Shown here in pieces: positions 32,288-43,300 of a stretch of DNA of 64,000 nucleotides. The DNA is taken from the NCBI GenBank assembly GCA_951812285.1, contig OX638292.1:907008-971007 (forward strand), read 5' to 3'. The notes beneath the pieces are model-generated. The model saw only the letters and a program-made list of their open reading frames with translations, ran no database searches and had not been told where the DNA came from. How positions within the stretch are numbered: position 1 is the first letter of the stretch; each line of letters starts with the position of its first letter. Source of the DNA: an uncultured Dehalococcoidia bacterium. Lineage in GTDB: Bacteria; Chloroflexota; Dehalococcoidia; Lucifugimonadales; UBA1127. A program made the translations under genes and the position numbers.

Positions 32288-33358
32288 TTAGTGGTCGCGG
32301 TGGGCGAAGAAGTGAGCGAGGTCGTGGAGGTCCTGGAGGGCCTCCTCGGTGATGCCGGCGTCTCGGGCCTCGTCGAGGGCCAAGGCGCCCTTCTCCTCGG
32401 CAACTGACTGCGCGTAGGACTCGGCGCCGACGCGTTCGAGGATCCCCATGACGTCAGCGACTGCGGACTCGTCCATCTCGTCATCGGAGCTGTAGAGCTG
32501 GTCGAGGCGCTGGCGTTCGGCGCCGGTCGCACCGGTGAAGCCGAAAACGACGGGGAGCGACTTCTTGCGTCGGCGGATATCGGCGCCGGTGGCCTTGCCC
32601 ATGAGGACGGGGTCGCCCCAGATGCCGAGGACGTCGTCGCGGGCCTGGAACGTCAGCCCGAGGAGGCGTCCGCATCGGGCGAGGCGCGCTGCCTGTGCGG
32701 GCGAGGCGCTGCCGAGGAGTGCGCCCATGTGCATGGCAGCCTCGACGAGGGCGCCCGTCTTGCGCGAGACCATGTCGAGGTACTCGTCCGGGCCGACGTC
32801 CCGGCGGGACTCGAAGTTGAGGTCCATCCGCTGGCCCTCAACGAGCTCCAGGCAGCGGCCTGTAAGCGTCTGCACGACCTCGAGGGAGGCGGCGGTCGAT
32901 GCGCCTGAGCCTAAGAGTTGGTAGAGGGTGGCGTCGGCGACGGTGCGGAGGGCGTTTCCGGCAACGACGCCGCTGGCCTTGCCCCAGATGGACCAGACGG
33001 TGCCGCGGCCGTGGCGCTCCAGGTCCAGGTCCTGGATGTCGTCATGGATGAGGGAGAAATTGTGGATGAGCTCGAGCGCGACGGCTGCCGGGATGGCGTC
33101 ATCGATGCCGCCGCCGACGGCCTCGCAGGTGAACAAGCAAAGGGCGGGACGGAGTCGTTTGCCGGCGGCGAACTCCTGTGCCTCACCCTCGGGCGACTCC
33201 CAGCCCATGTGGTAGCGGAGCATGGTGCCGATGGGTGCGGGCGAGCCGGCGAGGCGGTCGCGCAGGGCGTCCTGTACGGGCGCCTGGTACTTGCCCAGGA
33301 AGTCCGGCGACGATGCGGGGCCAGGTTGACTCTCTGGGGGAGACACGGGTGAATTCAC
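32288..33358 (-). CDS. Polyprenyl diphosphate synthase (GGPP/FPP synthase type)
   Basis: About 356 residues. The first Asp-rich motif is in LIHDDIQDLDLERHGRGTVW, preceded by GKRLRPAL, and the second is RDDVLGIWGD. The spacing DDxxD is the short type seen in prenyl synthases making C15-C20 chains. Likely supplies farnesyl or geranylgeranyl diphosphate to the HpnCDE enzymes and quinone tails. GTG 33358 and TTG 33397 are both possible starts; neither has a strong ribosome site. Confidence 0.9.
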   Translation of the reverse strand: MNSPVSPPESQPGPASSPDFLGKYQAPVQDALRDRLAGSPAPIGTMLRYHMGWESPEGEAQEFAAGKRLRPALCLFTCEAVGGGIDDAIPAAVALELIHNFSLIHDDIQDLDLERHGRGTVWSIWGKASGVVAGNALRTVADATLYQLLGSGASTAASLEVVQTLTGRCLELVEGQRMDLNFESRRDVGPDEYLDMVSRKTGALVEAAMHMGALLGSASPAQAARLARCGRLLGLTFQARDDVLGIWGDPVLMGKATGADIRRRKKSLPVVFGFTGATGAERQRLDQLYSSDDEMDESAVADVMGILERVGAESYAQSVAEEKGALALDEARDAGITEEALQDLHDLAHFFAHRDH

Positions 33359-33469
33359 CTCAATGGAGGCTTGACGGAGTCTGGAAGCGGATGCCAAGTG
33401 TCGTAACGAATGCTATCGGCGGCACCTGGTAGTGTCAATGCGAGCGCGCTCAAGGGGGAACCGGCGGAA

Positions 33470-33499
33470 TTGACGGTGAATCTCCCTGAAAGCTATACT
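33470..33499 (+). promoter_or_regulatory. Promoter for tRNA-Ile
   Basis: TTGACG (33470-33475), an 18-base spacer and TATACT (33494-33499) lie 47 bases before the tRNA 5' end. Confidence 0.65.
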
Positions 33500-33546
33500 G
33501 ATAGATACGGCATCACCTTACGCGCCCCTGATGTGCCGTCCTCCTT

Positions 33547-35223
<1,677 letters not shown>

Positions 35224-35227
<4 letters not shown>

Positions 35228-35421
35228 TCCTGGTCGTCAGTGCGGGCCTCGGCCCGTTGGTGGCGCCCTCGCTGCTGTCTCTCTCGGGCGTCCATGTATT
35301 GGCGAAGGGCCTCGCGGATCAACTCGCTCATGGTGCGGCCCTCGTCCTCCATTACCTGCCGAACCTGCTCTGCCATCTTTGGCGGCATGGAAATCGTGAT
35401 GGCCTTTCGGGTTGTAGGCAT
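35224..35421 (-). CDS. Ribbon-helix-helix (CopG/Arc-type) DNA-binding protein
   Basis: The 65 residues start at ATG 35421, with AAGGAGG 12 bases upstream; the open frame to 35976 is not real. KAITISMPPKMAEQVRQVMEDEGRTMSELIREALRQYM is a clean ribbon-helix-helix: a short strand followed by two helices. A basic Gln/Arg-rich tail follows. It is translationally coupled to recombinase 1 and sits right behind a palindrome covering its own transcription start, so it probably represses its own operon. Confidence 0.85.
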
Positions 35422-35442
35422 TCTCTCTTTTTGCCTCCTTAC

Positions 35443-35493
35443 GTATGACAAAGTCATACCCTCATCATGAACGTTTCTGGTCGCCGTTGTCAA
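35443..35493 (-). promoter_or_regulatory. Promoter and operator of the RHH-recombinase operon
   Basis: On the minus strand TTGACA (35488-35493), an 18-base spacer and CATGAT (35464-35469) precede a perfect palindrome GTATGAC-AAA-GTCATAC at 35443-35459. The palindrome falls on the expected +1, where a dimeric RHH repressor would block transcription. Confidence 0.7.
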
Positions 35494-35741
35494 GGCCCGG
35501 GCGTGTGAGAGGTGCACCAAATCGGGTAAAATGGGTCGGCAGAGACTGCGACAGCGAGGCCCCTCCGCTGCTGGCGTCCTACACCCTGGGAGGGTCTGGC
35601 ACTCGCAGAGGACCCGGAGGCCAAACGGATGGTTCCCGCCCGCATGATCCTGTACTTGGATCGGCGTAGTGTCTCCGACCTCAGAGCCGCCCCACATCCC
35701 GTTCACTCCAGACCGTTGGCACGTGGAGGTGATGCAAACGT
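35460..35741. other. Intergenic region between divergent RHH and HTH genes
   Basis: Apart from the minus-strand promoter at its left edge and the near-perfect ribosome site GGAGGTGAT (35725-35733) at its right edge, I saw no gene or repeat. No clear plus-strand promoter for the HTH gene was found. Confidence 0.4.
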
Positions 35742-36025
35742 ATGCACACGAATGACCCGATAGACGCCGCTTACCCGGAGCTGTTCCCGAAGGACTTCGA
35801 CGTGCGGCTGGCGCGGCTCGTGGAGCTGGCCGACCTTTCGTGGGAGGAGTTCGCCGAGCGCCTCGGCGTGGGGTGTGACCGCGTAACCGGGTGGCGAGGA
35901 GGCGACGTGCCCACGGGGGGGAAGTGTGGCACATCATGGGCCTGGCGTCGTCGATTCCCGGAGGGACGGAGGTCATGCTTCCTCAGCAGGCCGGGCCAAA
36001 CAATAGCGAGGGCCAAGCGCTATGA
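35742..36025 (+). pseudogene. Helix-turn-helix protein gene with a frameshift in a G7 run
   Basis: ATG 35742 follows GGAGGTGAT. The first ~58 residues (FPKDFDVRLARLVELADLSWEEFAERLGVGCDRVTGW) match the HTH protein encoded at 51682-52005. At a run of seven G (35915-35921) the frame is lost. One extra G would continue as EVWHIMGLASSIPGGTEVML up to TGA 36023-36025, which matches the paralog's SLILFASRVPGGLDILM. So it is either a recent pseudogene, a homopolymer sequencing error, or a slippage site. Confidence 0.75.
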
Positions 36026-36048
36026 CTCGCGCCCGAATAAGGCGCGAG
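36026..36048 (+). terminator. Hairpin right after the HTH gene
   Basis: CTCGCGCC-cgaataa-GGCGCGAG forms a perfect 8-bp stem one base after the restored stop codon. No T-tract follows, so it may be a terminator of weak type or an RNA-stabilising hairpin. Confidence 0.45.
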
Positions 36049-36070
36049 GTACGTAAACGGAGGGAGTCGC

Positions 36071-36169
36071 GTGAGGTCCAAGGAGCTCAAGCACAGGCGC
36101 GTGTCGGCGCTCACCGAGTTGCCCCCGCCTGCCGAATTGCGCGAGGGCCCGGAGGCATTCACGCAGTGA
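36071..36169 (+). CDS. Possible 32-residue leader-like ORF
   Basis: GTG 36071 has GGAGGG about seven bases upstream and runs to TGA 36169: a charged N-terminus RSKELKHRRVSALTELPPPAELREG. A second tiny frame starts at the overlapping GTGA. No family; it may not be translated. Confidence 0.3.
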   Translation: MRSKELKHRRVSALTELPPPAELREGPEAFTQ

Positions 36170-36398
36170 AGAAAGGTCAGAAGGACGGATTTGGGAACGA
36201 CTGCGACGATTACTGTGGAGTATGAGGCCGCCGGAGGGATTACGAGATTGCGCCCTGCATCACTCCGCTGATTCGGATCCGCAAGGAATCATGTTTGGTC
36301 AGCACACTTACGCATTGCCTTGCTCATGAAAGAAACAATAGAATGTCGTTAGAAAGTGGATTCGATGCGTCATAGGTTCAAATGACGGAGGTGCCGGA
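36170..36398. promoter_or_regulatory. Promoter region of the defence-like operon
   Basis: A promoter TTGCCT (36315-36320), 18-base spacer, TAGAAT (36339-36344) lies about 55 bases before the TTG start of the phosphoribosyltransferase gene. Base composition becomes markedly AT-richer from here, marking the start of the cargo island. Nothing else was identified. Confidence 0.5.
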
Positions 36399-37076
36399 TT
36401 GGCGGAGGCGAGCTTGCTTGGAGGTTGTTTAGCCTTCGACTCACTAGATTATGGCTCCAGCCTTGACCGGACTTTTGCCATTGGCTACAGGTTTCTGGAT
36501 GATAAGGATGAACTGTGGTCTAGGCGATTCTTCAGGTTCAAGGTAGGTCCACTTGCTTCCCTGAGAGCAGGTGCTAGTGTCTTGGGTGTTGCCACGCCGA
36601 TCATCTTATCTGAACTTGGTCTGAATGGCGCTAGCGTGACCTTTGTGCCTGCGCTGGCGTCCCGCGAGACTGTCGCTTCGGAAAAAGGACGTTTGTCAAA
36701 AGCCGCGAATTGGTGTTCCCGCCAATGCGGTAGTGAGTTTTCACTTCACTTGTTAAGGAAAAAGCCTCACGTCAGTCTACATGGGCGATATAGGTCTGTA
36801 CATGAGAGGTCAGAAATCCTTTCCTCCGCAGAATACACCGCTGGTGCAGTATCCACTTCTAATGTGTTTGTTCTGGATGACTTGATCACTAGCGGACTCA
36901 CACTTTCGACAATAGCTACAGCGATTAAGGATAGGAACCCCGGCATTAGAGTCTACGGGTTGGCTTTAGCGAAGAACGCCAATCGGCAATATCTTGCGAG
37001 TACCAGCCAAGATTCTACTAACGGTCATATCCCATCCGAGTGGGAACAACTTTGGGCGAGGTACGACAAGAAATGA
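36399..37076 (+). CDS. Phosphoribosyltransferase-fold protein
   Basis: The 225-residue product starts at TTG 36399; GGAGGT seven bases upstream fixes the start. The PRPP-binding loop is NVFVLDDLITSGLTLSTIA near residues 155-172, the classic two acidic residues followed by the T-S-G turn. The N-terminal part (SRRFFRFKVG, VTFVPALASRE) would form the rest of a type I phosphoribosyltransferase core. It resembles ComF-like proteins without their zinc finger. Its stop overlaps the DprA-like start (ATGA), so the two are coupled. Substrate unknown. Confidence 0.8.
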   Translation: MAEASLLGGCLAFDSLDYGSSLDRTFAIGYRFLDDKDELWSRRFFRFKVGPLASLRAGASVLGVATPIILSELGLNGASVTFVPALASRETVASEKGRLSKAANWCSRQCGSEFSLHLLRKKPHVSLHGRYRSVHERSEILSSAEYTAGAVSTSNVFVLDDLITSGLTLSTIATAIKDRNPGIRVYGLALAKNANRQYLASTSQDSTNGHIPSEWEQLWARYDKK

Positions 37077-38053
37077 ACTCAGTGCCTTACGACGCAGCGT
37101 CTCAATCGGTCGCGCAGGTCCTTATGTCTCTCGTAAGGCTACGAGGAATGCGGAACCGAAAGGCACTGGAGCTGTTCAGTCCCGTTGCTGACCAGCTAGG
37201 TTACATAGATTCCCATGACCTCTTTCTGTCTTTGGCCAGGGAGTCCCAAGATTCCGTGGATGGACATGAGGGGATATGGTCAAAATCCGGCGTCGGGCTA
37301 GCACAGTGCTATGACGCAGGCGTTCACGCTGTTCCTTACTTTGACGAACGGTACCCTGAACGGTTGCGGAACATTGACGATCCACCCGTGGTGCTATTTG
37401 TGAAAGGGCAAATCGAGGCAATGCATGGAGGTCAGAGCGTCGCAATAGTCGGTACTCGCAACCCCACCAGTTTCGGAGAACGGGCGGCACACAGCGCTGG
37501 CAAGCTGGCTGCGGAGTCTGGAATCGTTGTGGTTAGTGGGCTGGCATTAGGCTGCGATACCAAAGCGCACGAGGGCTGTGTTGAGAGTGCTGGTGTAGGT
37601 GTAGCAGTCCTAGCGCATGGATTAGACCGCGTGTATCCAGCAGCGAATCGCGACCTGGCGGAACGGATACTTGAGTGTGGTGGATGTTTGGTAAGCGAGG
37701 TTCCTGTCGGTGTGAAACCGACGCGCTGGGCCTTCGCATATCGGGATCGGATACAGAGCGGCCTTTCAGATCGCGTTCTAGTCATCGAAACCGATGTGAA
37801 GGGCGGCACAATGCACACCGTTGAGTTCTCTCGGAAGCAGTTGCGCCCCTTGGCATGCATAGAACACCCAGAGAGCATTTCCTCATCGAGTCAATCCAGG
37901 GGTAACCGAATGTTGATTGAGAACGGTGCGGCAGCCGGGATTACTGACCCAGCTGCGCTCGGCCGTTTCATACAAGGCCTCGAAGTGCCTTCCGTGGAGA
38001 AATCAAAGCCAGAACCACAGCCACGAGAGGGACAGTTGAGTATGAGGATTTAG
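37073..38053 (+). CDS. DprA/SMF (SLOG-superfamily) protein
   Basis: The 326-residue product starts at ATG 37073. The Rossmann core is clear: VAIVGTRNPTSFGERAA, VSGLALGCDTKAHEGC, VAVLAHGLDRVYPAANRDLAERI, then RDRIQSGLSDRVLVIET and KGGTMHTVEFSRKQLRPL. These follow DprA motif by motif, with an N-terminal helical segment of about 90 residues. Chromosomal DprA loads RecA on incoming DNA. This copy sits between a phosphoribosyltransferase and a HAD phosphatase in a mobile island, so a role in a nucleotide-sensing conflict system is as likely as transformation. Confidence 0.88.
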   Translation: MNSVPYDAASQSVAQVLMSLVRLRGMRNRKALELFSPVADQLGYIDSHDLFLSLARESQDSVDGHEGIWSKSGVGLAQCYDAGVHAVPYFDERYPERLRNIDDPPVVLFVKGQIEAMHGGQSVAIVGTRNPTSFGERAAHSAGKLAAESGIVVVSGLALGCDTKAHEGCVESAGVGVAVLAHGLDRVYPAANRDLAERILECGGCLVSEVPVGVKPTRWAFAYRDRIQSGLSDRVLVIETDVKGGTMHTVEFSRKQLRPLACIEHPESISSSSQSRGNRMLIENGAAAGITDPAALGRFIQGLEVPSVEKSKPEPQPREGQLSMRI

Positions 38054-38060
38054 GCGACTG

Positions 38061-38633
38061 ATGGTGATTTTCGATTTCGACCAGACTCTGGTTGACACGA
38101 GCTCGTTGGCTCACCTTAGAAGGGCCCGCAGGTGGCCGGAGGTTAATAGGCGCGCACGAGGCCTGACTCCATACCCGGGCATCACGGAGTTCCTTGGCAA
38201 ACTGCAGGATTGGCACCAGAGCATGGCCATAGCCACAACCAGCCCTAGCATGATCGCTGAAGGATTTGTGTCTAGGCACGACTGGCCAATTAACACGGTG
38301 ATTGGATACCACGATGTATCCAAGTCTCGCCTAAAGCCACATCCGGACGCATTACTGCTTGCGATGAGGCGTTGCGACGCCGATCCAGCGGCCACTTTTC
38401 ATGTGGGCGACAGACCAAACGATACCGAAGCGTCCCGTCGAGCGGGAGTTGTAGCTATAGGAGCGGGCTGGGGCAGCGAGGACATTGCCGGTCTGAGAGA
38501 GTCCAATCCGCATCACTTCTTTATGTCGGTCGCCGAATTGCTCTCGTTCTTCAAGGAGCGCTTTTCTCGTAAGACCCTGGACGGGTCTCAGCCTCGGCCA
38601 AATGCCAGTGGGAGGTTCGGACATGGACACTGA
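38061..38633 (+). CDS. HAD-superfamily phosphatase
   Basis: The 190-residue hydrolase has motif I MVIFDFDQTLVDTSS (nucleophile Asp5 and Asp7), motif II IATTSPS, a conserved Lys in SKSRLKPHPDA and motif IV FHVGDRPNDTEASRRAG. It is a phosphoglycolate-phosphatase-like fold with a small helical cap. It starts seven bases after the DprA-like stop and overlaps the next gene by 11 bases. It may cleave a product of the upstream phosphoribosyltransferase. Confidence 0.85.
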   Translation: MVIFDFDQTLVDTSSLAHLRRARRWPEVNRRARGLTPYPGITEFLGKLQDWHQSMAIATTSPSMIAEGFVSRHDWPINTVIGYHDVSKSRLKPHPDALLLAMRRCDADPAATFHVGDRPNDTEASRRAGVVAIGAGWGSEDIAGLRESNPHHFFMSVAELLSFFKERFSRKTLDGSQPRPNASGRFGHGH

Positions 38634-39993
38634 AATGGTCGACCGCACTGTTAGTCAGCTGGTAGAGAACAGAGACAGGGGCCGCATGTTCCCGAATCCA
38701 GAGTATCAGCGCGGCGAAGTTTGGACGCCTGGGCAACAGAAGAAGCTGATTGACTCAATTTTCCGAGGTTATCAACTGCCCATCTTTTATTTGCATAACA
38801 TTAGGGAAACATTTAGCGACGGTGGGATCGTGGACCGGTTGGAGATAATCGACGGCCAACAGCGCGTCAATGCCCTCTACCGCTTCGTTAAAGGCGATTT
38901 TCGACTCTACGAAGTGGACGACAGTGATGCTAAGTTCCCCACCTTCTTACTAGACACCGAGAAGTACCCTTGTCCTTGGGGCGGCAAAGACTTCCACGGT
39001 ATTCCCGAAGAGTTGCAGACTAAGTTGCTCAATACACAACTCTCAGTTGCGTTGATAACGAACGCTACCGATAACGAAATCCGCGACCTGTTCGTTCGTC
39101 TGCAATCTGGGTTCCCTCTCAACCCACAAGAGAAACGCGACTCTCTTCCGGGCCAATTCACTGACTTTATTCTGAACCTAGGCGGGAAGCCGCAATTGGT
39201 AGGCAATCCTGGGCACGAGTTCTTCACCGACATACTTGGGATGAACCCTCAGACAGACCGAGGGAGAAGCCGTCAGTTGGCAGCACAGATTGCCGTTCTG
39301 TACCTTGAGCGGCACAAGAAGGGCTTCGGCTACTTCAGTGACACGAATAGCCGCGCTATTGATGAGTATTACTACACGCAGTTGGACTTTGATGCCTCAT
39401 CTCAGGACTGCAAGCGACTGCGCAACATATTGGACAAGCTTGCGACGATGTTCAAAGACTGGAAGGGTCCCAAACTGGTGGCCCACAATGCCATCCATCT
39501 CGTTCTATTCGTGGACTCCCTGTTAGACGACTACACAAAAACCTGGGAAAACTACTTGGTGAACGCACAGGAGAATTTCGCGAAGCTCCATGCTGAGGCA
39601 ACACTTGCCAACAAAAACGGAGAGGAGAACGAGACGTGGAATATGTACAGCATGCGCACCAGATACGGCGCAGACAGCGCGGATAATATCAGGCGCCGCC
39701 ACGAGTACTACTCCTCTCGAATGGTAGAGTTTCTCGGCACTAACCTAACGCCCTTGGACCCAAAGCGAGCATTCAACGACTTGGAGAGACAGGTCATCTA
39801 CTGGCGGGATCGAGGGAAGTGTCAAGTGTGCAGCTGCAATGTAAAGTGGGTGGAGGCCCACATCCACCACGTAATCGAGCACCAAGCCGGAGGCGAGACC
39901 ATCATTGGTAACGGAGTGCTGGTACACAATAAGTGCCATCCACGGGGACAAGCTGCCGAAGACTTTGCCAAGCACTTCGTCACGGGCTACTAG
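38623..39993 (+). CDS. DUF262 (ParB/GmrSD-like) protein with C-terminal HNH nuclease
   Basis: The 456-residue product starts at ATG 38623 (GGGAGG upstream). The N-terminal DUF262 domain has NPEYQRGEVWTPGQQKKLIDSIFRG and LEIIDGQQRVNAL; the DGQQR motif is the nucleotide-hydrolysing signature. The C-terminus holds an HNH nuclease: CQVCSCNVKWVEAHIHHVIEH, then HNKCHPRG, with a zinc-binding C-x2-C. The pairing is typical of modification-dependent restriction proteins such as GmrSD and SspE-like effectors. It is probably the DNA-cleaving effector of this cluster. Confidence 0.9.
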   Translation: MDTEMVDRTVSQLVENRDRGRMFPNPEYQRGEVWTPGQQKKLIDSIFRGYQLPIFYLHNIRETFSDGGIVDRLEIIDGQQRVNALYRFVKGDFRLYEVDDSDAKFPTFLLDTEKYPCPWGGKDFHGIPEELQTKLLNTQLSVALITNATDNEIRDLFVRLQSGFPLNPQEKRDSLPGQFTDFILNLGGKPQLVGNPGHEFFTDILGMNPQTDRGRSRQLAAQIAVLYLERHKKGFGYFSDTNSRAIDEYYYTQLDFDASSQDCKRLRNILDKLATMFKDWKGPKLVAHNAIHLVLFVDSLLDDYTKTWENYLVNAQENFAKLHAEATLANKNGEENETWNMYSMRTRYGADSADNIRRRHEYYSSRMVEFLGTNLTPLDPKRAFNDLERQVIYWRDRGKCQVCSCNVKWVEAHIHHVIEHQAGGETIIGNGVLVHNKCHPRGQAAEDFAKHFVTGY

Positions 39994-40038
39994 CGATAGG
40001 GAACACGCGTAGCACCTCAATGCGATATGAGGAGCGGA

Positions 40039-40347
40039 ATGAACTTGGAAGACCGATTTAATCAGGAGATGCTGAGCATTTACGAGGACGCGAAAGAGTT
40101 CGGCTACAATCCCATGTACTTTCTGAGGATGGTGGTAGACAGGGGAGGTCTCTCGGCGGCCAAGCAGTTGCTCGACGGCAACGAACTTTCGGATGGGTTC
40201 GTGCGGTTATGGCATGAACAACGTCTCGACCTCTCCGTGGAGGCACTCGCCCTACAGGAACCGTGGAGGACCTTGTTTACTCAAGAAGAGCTTGCTGAAG
40301 CACAACGGCGCCTTGATGGAGCGGATTATGACTGGAGAGGGTCTTGA
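40039..40347 (+). CDS. Small protein coupled to the PLD-helicase gene
   Basis: The 102 residues start at ATG 40039 with GAGGAG upstream. MNLEDRFNQEMLSIYEDAKEFGYNPMYFLRMVVDRGGLSAAKQLL and a helix-rich C-terminus end four bases into the helicase gene (TTGA overlap). Proteins of this look are common in bacteria near restriction genes, but I cannot name the family. No membrane segment or catalytic motif. Confidence 0.75.
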   Translation: MNLEDRFNQEMLSIYEDAKEFGYNPMYFLRMVVDRGGLSAAKQLLDGNELSDGFVRLWHEQRLDLSVEALALQEPWRTLFTQEELAEAQRRLDGADYDWRGS

Positions 40348-43300
40348 CCGTGCCTGATTCACCATCGGGGCCGCGACGCTCCAAAGTCGGTGGAGATGGA
40401 GGCGCACAGAAGGAATTGGTAGTGCGCAACTACGTCTTGGACAACCGTGACTTCAAAGTTGTCGACTACTTGCGAGAGCGCCTTGATGACGCTGATGAGT
40501 TCAGCATCGTATCAGCCTACTTCAGCATCTACGGCTATGACCTCTTGGCCTCCCAGCTGGCCCGCGTCCCGAGGACTCGCTTTCTCTTCGGCGACCCCTC
40601 CTCCGTGGACGACCTCACGCCGGGAGAGCAAGACGTGAAGGCCTTCAGCCTCACGGAGCGGGGCCTTGTCCCCCAGCAGGCGCTCAAACAGAAGCCCTTG
40701 GCGAGGAAGTGCGCAGAGTGGGTGAAGAGCAGCGCGGTTGATGTCCGATCCGTCAGGCAGTCTAACTTCCTCCACGGCAAGATGTACCTCACCTCCGGCG
40801 GCGGTGTAGTTGGCAGTTCCAACTTCACCAAGAACGGGCTTGGCGGGAGCGCTAGGCCCAATCTCGAAATCAACCTCGCCGTATCCAGCGCCGAGCTGCT
40901 TGCGCAACTCCACGGGTGGTTCGACGACCTGTGGACAGACGAAGCGCTGACATATGACGTCAAGCAGCGGGTGCTAGACGCGCTGAACCGCCTTGGCAGG
41001 GATTATGCTCCCGATTTTATGTACTTCAAGACGCTCTATGAGTTGTTCAAGGACAGGCTGGAAGCTCAACTCGACAGCGACCGGCAACTCAGAGACCACC
41101 ACCTAACCGAGACCGCGATCTGGAACAAGCTGTACGAGTTTCAGAGGGATGGAGTCAAGAGCGTCATCACGAAGTTGCAGCAGCATAACGGCTGCATCCT
41201 TGCCGATAGTGTTGGCCTGGGAAAGACCTACACCGCCCTCGCGGTCATCAAGTACTATGAGCTCCGCAACGAGAACGTCCTGGTGCTCTGCCCCAACAAG
41301 CTGCGCCAGAACTGGTCGCTCTACCCGGTTCATCAGATGCAGATGGGCAATCCTTTCGTGGAGGACCGATTCCGCTACTCCCTCATTGCACACACCGACC
41401 TGTCCCGCGACAGAGGCATATCGGGCGGCATCGACCTGGCCAAATTCAACTGGGGAGCCTTCGACCTCATCGTCATTGACGAGTCCCACAACTTCCGCAA
41501 CGACGATGGGAAGCGGTACGAGAGGCTGTTGAACGATATCATCAAGAGCGGCGGCAGGACCAAGGTGCTCATGCTTTCAGCCACTCCGGTAAACACATCA
41601 CTCATCGACCTGCGCAACCAGGTCCACTTGATGACTGAGAAGAACGAGGTTCATTTCCGAGAGAGCCTTGGAGTCGGCCACATCGGAAATCTGATGGCCG
41701 TGGCCCAGCGGGAATTCAAACAGTGGGAGCAGGAGAAGGTGAAGCAAGGGAGCGGTGACAAAGTCAGGCTCCTAGCCCGCCTGGGTGCGGATTTCCTACG
41801 ACTCCTAGACGGTGTTTCCATAGCACGGTCCCGACGTCAGATTACCCAATTCTATGAAGCGGAGATGTCCCGCATCGGCCAGTTTCCAAAGCACGCCCCT
41901 CCCTTGAACTTCTATCCCGCAACCGATTTAGGAGGGGAACTGTCCTACGAACAGCTCTCTCAGCAGATCAAGCAGTTCTCTCTCTCCATCTACCGTCCAT
42001 CCGACTATCTGGTGAACAAGGAGCGCCAGCTGGCGCTGGAGATGGAGAAGAAGGAGCACAACTTCAACCAGCGTGACAGGGAGTACTACCTTGTGGGTAT
42101 GCTCCGGACCAACTTTCTCAAGCGCCTAGAGAGTTCGCCGCATTCTCTGGACCTGACGTTGGAACGCACAATCGGCAAGATGGACGCCATCCTGGAGCGC
42201 ATCGAAGCCTACGAGGGCCGTGGTCACGAGGACGGAGACCTGGGTGACAACTTACCCGAACAAGATGAGGATGACGAGGAGTTCCTCGTCAACCGCTCCC
42301 GGCGCCCATATCGCCTGAGCGAACTTGACCTGCCTCAGTGGAAGGCGGACATTGAGTGGGACCGGCATACTCTAACGACTGTGAGGGAGCGAGTTAGCGC
42401 CATTACCCCACAGCGGGACGGCAAGCTTCAAGAGTTGCGACAGATCCTAAGCGAGAGGGCCAAGACCCCGACGAAGGATCTGGACGGCAGGCTCAACCGC
42501 AAGCTGCTGGTGTTCACCACCTTCAAAGATACAGCCATGTACCTGTACGAACAGTTGAAGGATGACGCAGAGAAGGGCGGGATGCGTATGGCGATGGTAT
42601 CTGGAGATGAGGTGCTGGATGGCTCCAAAACTGGAGATTTCAATACCGTTCTTTCCGACTTTGCCCCTATCGCCCGCGACCGGGGCGAGAACGGCAGTGT
42701 CCCAGACATTGACCTGCTCATTGCCACCGATTGCATCTCTGAGGGTCAGAACCTTCAGGACTGTGACACCGTCATCAACTACGACATCCACTGGAATCCC
42801 GTCCGCCTCATCCAACGCTTCGGGCGCATAGACCGTATCGGCAGCCGGAACCCGGCTGTGCATATGGTTAACTACTGGCCTACCAGGGATATGGATGCTT
42901 ACCTGAAGCTGGAGAACCGCGTCATGGCACGCATGGCCTTAGTGGACGCCACCGCCAGCGGCAGCGACGACCCCTTCACCGAGGAGGAATTGATCGAGGG
43001 AGTGCAGTTGGAACTGAACTTCCGCGACCAGCAGCTACTGCGGATTCAGGAAGAGATACTTGACCTAGATGATCTCTCGGATAACGTGGTGATGAGCGAC
43101 CTCTCTATGGACTACTTCCTCGCTCAACTGCGTCAGTATCTGGAGTCGCACAAGGAAGAACTGGAGGCAACCCCTCTGGGGGCGTATGCCATCGCACCGG
43201 CTCCTCAAGAGGGATCAGGACCAGGCGTCCTGTTCCTACTCCGCCAGCACAACGCCGCGCCGGCCGGCCCACGCCAGCGTCCAGTCAGCCCGGTCCATCC

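Noticed and set aside
37073..38053. Housekeeping dprA of natural transformation
   Set aside because: It sits in an AT-richer mobile island, coupled to a phosphoribosyltransferase and a phosphatase, with no competence genes nearby; the alternative cannot be fully excluded.
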